From the NCBI GenBank assembly GCA_022453515.1, contig JAJNNY010000147.1:1-23166 (forward strand): 23,166 bases of DNA. Direction: 5' to 3'. Source of the DNA: Astrocystis sublimbata. Taxonomy: Eukaryota > Ascomycota > Sordariomycetes > Xylariales > Xylariaceae. The notes beneath the pieces were generated by a model. The model saw only the letters and a program-made list of their open reading frames with translations, had not been told where the DNA came from and did not search any database. Every line of letters begins with the position of its first letter. Position 1 is the first letter of the stretch. The translations under genes and the position numbers were made by a program. Shown piece after piece: positions 20,525-23,166 of this stretch.

Positions 20525-22318
20525 GAGCGATTGTGAGTAGTTCTTGAATGCTTTCTTCTAGCATCCCTGTCTAGTGACCTCCAGACTACATTAATTCCTT
20601 CTTAAGTCTGCTGAATACTAATGTTAGATCTCCTAGTGGGGGGAACGTTGTGAGAAATACCTCAAACAGCGAACGGCGGAAATCGTCATCAACATGTGAG
20701 CGATTGAACGTGTCAAAACCTGGAGGACAAGCTCCACACGGAAAAACATTCTCAACCAATCATGACAGGGAAGTGTAAGAGTCCTGAACGACCTCAGCAA
20801 AAAGGGAGGAAATTGGCGGATGATTCCGATGAGATGTCTGTTGCAACAGTTTTGCAGGTCCTACACGGTACAACACATTACCCAATATTAGCTCTCGACA
20901 TGCTATCTCGATATGCTACAAAAAATGGAGTAGGTCACAGTACTTTGACGAAGTCGTTGTTCCTAGGGAGGAAACAGACAAGACAACTAGGTAGTCGCGC
21001 ACATGGCAACAGCGCACAATTATGAGCCAATAGTTCCTGAAGCTGCAATAATTACTGGCTTTCTCCGGGCCAATTAAAATCCTTCAAGTTCAGATAACCG
21101 TTTAACGTCCCGAGATATGCATTTCCTGTCGCACGAATCCTTCTAGCCCTCTGCTGTGTTTGAGGGTGCTTCTAAGTGCAAGAACATACGCCGCATGGGG
21201 AATCTGACAGCGCCTGGGTTACATCCTCGAACGCCACGACGTCGCTACACACCGTTGAGCTGCGTACCGTGGGTAAGGCATAATTATCATCACATGGTAT
21301 GACATGGTACACCAGATTGCGTGGTATGGCATAGGGTAGTAATTGTACTGTTTTCAAAGTAGTTCTATCTGCCCGATTGATTAGCATCTATCAAGTCCGA
21401 CTATCTAAGAATGGGAATTAGGTCTACGGCAGTATAATGCCAAGAAAGCACCACGTTTTCTCCGGTGGTCCAATCAATGTTGAGAAAATCTCCGATCGTG
21501 GTACAGTACATGTCAGTTCCAGTCCCCAACTTCACGATCGAGATATCGTCTAGTCCTGACTCTTATGTACAGGACACGCAAAGCCACTCTTTTCTCCGCG
21601 GTTGTCCCCACCTATGCTCGATCCCTGTAATAACTAGCATTGCGAGCTCACTTTGACGGATGAAAACTGCCAATGGCAGCTTGCGCTACAGATGCCTGAG
21701 CCGCAAGAAGAAGTAAGGTGAGAAGTCGCGATGCGGATTCCGCCGAGCTCGTCAAGTCACAGCTGTCTCTTATCTCAAAGACCTCACCAATCTTTATTCT
21801 TTGGTACTGCCAGCATCATAGACGATTCATAAGTGGGCGGGACCGTGGCGAAGATGTGGATTCTCATAATGCAATGGTCATCTGATCTGACCACCACCGG
21901 CACACCGTTGGGGGATCTAAATATGGCAATGTAAAGTGACAGGCTTCGAAAATAGCAACAACAAGGCAAAACACGAAACGGTCAGCTTGTGCTATCATGA
22001 CGAAAACGAATTAGAGATTTGCAGAATGGTAGTTATTGAACATCTAGGTACACATGCAAGCCAGTCGTGAGCCGTGCTGTCGTGGTAGTGAGACCTGTCT
22101 GCATCGGGTAATTGCCTATCAAGCAGCGGCACAGCACTGATCCGTAGGATTCGTTGTATCAAGACCAGAGTGCTACCATGGGCTAACGTGAACCGCCGAT
22201 GAGTTCGCGGTATAAGATCTATGCGAGTTCTTTCGTATTGTAACATTTCGAATCATGATGCTCTGTCCCTAGTCCACTACTCGTGCCCTTTCTTGTGCCC
22301 CTGACCTGTATTTTCAGT
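20525..22318. other. Intergenic region with no recognised gene
   Basis: About 1.8 kb between the MYND gene and the P450 gene. Short open frames (the longest is 87 codons at 20762-21025) show no recognisable motif. No tRNA, terminal repeat or transposon fragment was recognised by eye. The last few hundred bases should contain the P450 promoter; a GGTATAAGA motif at about 22209-22217 could be a TATA element. Confidence 0.5.
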
Positions 22319-23166
22319 ATGGAGGACATACGCCTACTCATTCTATGCCTAGCGGCACCAAGCCTTCTTTTTTCTGTGTTTCGCCAGTTCTCAGCCTGGA
22401 AGGAGAGTACTGTAAATTCCGATGAAAAGTTTCCTGGGCCACGACAATTCCCAGTGGTAGGCCGAATACACGACCTCGACAGGTTCTGCATGTGGAAGAA
22501 ATTCAAAGAGTGGGCCGACGAGTATGGTCCGATCTTTCGCACGAGCATGGTGGGCCAAAAGTTCATTATCATCTCTGACGAGAAGATCGCCGAAGAACTG
22601 CTTGTCAGACGTGGCAACAAATACGCTGGTAGGCCTCAAATTCGAGCGCTCCTAGACCATAAGACCAGCCCTGTTTATGTTGCACTGATGGACCGTCAAG
22701 GTAAGTGGTGTGCGTTGCATTGGCATGCTCATTCAGCTGACTCGAACAAACCTGCAAGAACACTGGAAAGAACAGCGGAAATGGGTACATGCCGCGGTGA
22801 CTGATTTTCATCGACACCACTATTATGGGGTGATCGAAGCGGAAGTGCGAAGATTTCTCGCAGTCCTCTTGATCGACCCAGTCAAATTCCAAGCGAATGC
22901 GAGAGAGCACTGCGGACGCATAATGAGTAGTTTAACCTGGGATGACGCCTCCCAAGGTAAACAAACCGGCGATCACGCTGACGTGACTTTGGGGCAAATG
23001 TCAGTTTCTGGCCCAATCGTCAACGTCTTGACCCCTTTATGGCACTTGCCTTGGGCTCTTAACCCCTGGAAGAAATTTGAACAGGCCAGATTGTACGTAA
23101 CCAACTCTTGCTCCTCATCCCTGTTAGGGATGGTCCCAAGACATCCATAACAGAAACTTATACCGA
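22319..23166 (+). CDS. Cytochrome P450 monooxygenase, 5' part, cut by window end
   Basis: Haem-thiolate monooxygenase anchored in the ER membrane. Exon 1 is 22319-22700, the intron is 22701-22758 (GTAAGT donor), exon 2 is 22759-23092, and a likely further intron is 23093-23153. The N-terminus has a hydrophobic anchor (residues 5-21) and then the proline hinge FPGPRQFPVVG at residues 38-48. DEYGPIFRT and KFIIISDEKIAEELLVRRG match the start of fungal P450s. The helix C motif WxxxR is present (WKEQR, residues 130-134). The oxygen-binding, ExxR and haem-cysteine motifs lie beyond the window, so substrate and clan cannot be judged. An alternative Met 12 codons upstream (22283) is possible; the chosen one puts the anchor at the very N-terminus. 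Confidence 0.85.

Noticed and set aside
20762..21025. 87-codon open frame as a small gene
   Set aside because: No motif, no good start context and no splice-extended frame; consistent with chance.
14307..23166. Secondary-metabolite cluster (transcription factor plus P450)
   Set aside because: No backbone synthase, transporter or other tailoring enzyme is in the window, and an unrelated MYND gene lies between them.

Overview
The window looks like nuclear DNA of a filamentous ascomycete (Pezizomycotina, perhaps a Sordariomycete). The genes carry short GT-AG introns of about 45-150 bases, often with CTAAC-like branch sites. The proteins are typical of such fungi: a Zn2Cys6 transcription factor, the condensin kleisin subunit, a MYND-finger protein and a microsomal cytochrome P450. 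No bacterial, viral or plasmid features were seen.

Layout. Bases 1 to about 16393 form one giant near-perfect palindrome with arms of about 8.2 kb meeting near base 8191. The left arm carries, left to right on the + strand: a transcription-factor gene cut at base 1, an acetoacetate-decarboxylase-like gene, and the condensin subunit gene (BRN1/CAP-H family). On the opposite strand, next to the fold point, is part of an unrecognised gene. The right arm repeats all of this in mirror image. The transcription factor is complete only on the right: its reading frame runs through the arm boundary into unique sequence and starts at 17144 with a full zinc cluster. Unique sequence continues to the end: an AT-rich intergenic block, a six-exon MYND-finger gene (18432-20524), about 1.8 kb with no recognisable gene, and the 5' part of a P450 gene cut by the window end.

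Main interpretation. The arms differ almost only by one-base insertions and deletions, often in homopolymers. In the condensin gene each arm has lost a different single base within about 10 bases of the same site, and only the combination of both arms gives an open frame. I saw no excess of C-to-T changes, which RIP would leave on a real fungal duplication. This fits one locus read twice (a fold-back read or an uncorrected assembly end) better than an old biological duplication. A genuine very recent inverted duplication primed at the AT-rich fold point cannot be excluded from sequence alone.

The genes do not form an evident pathway. Condensin and the MYND protein look like housekeeping or unknown-function genes; the transcription factor and P450 could be accessory, but nothing here shows that they belong to one metabolite cluster. 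I found no evidence of a new biological system. The palindrome and the unidentified gene at its centre are the items that most deserve a check.
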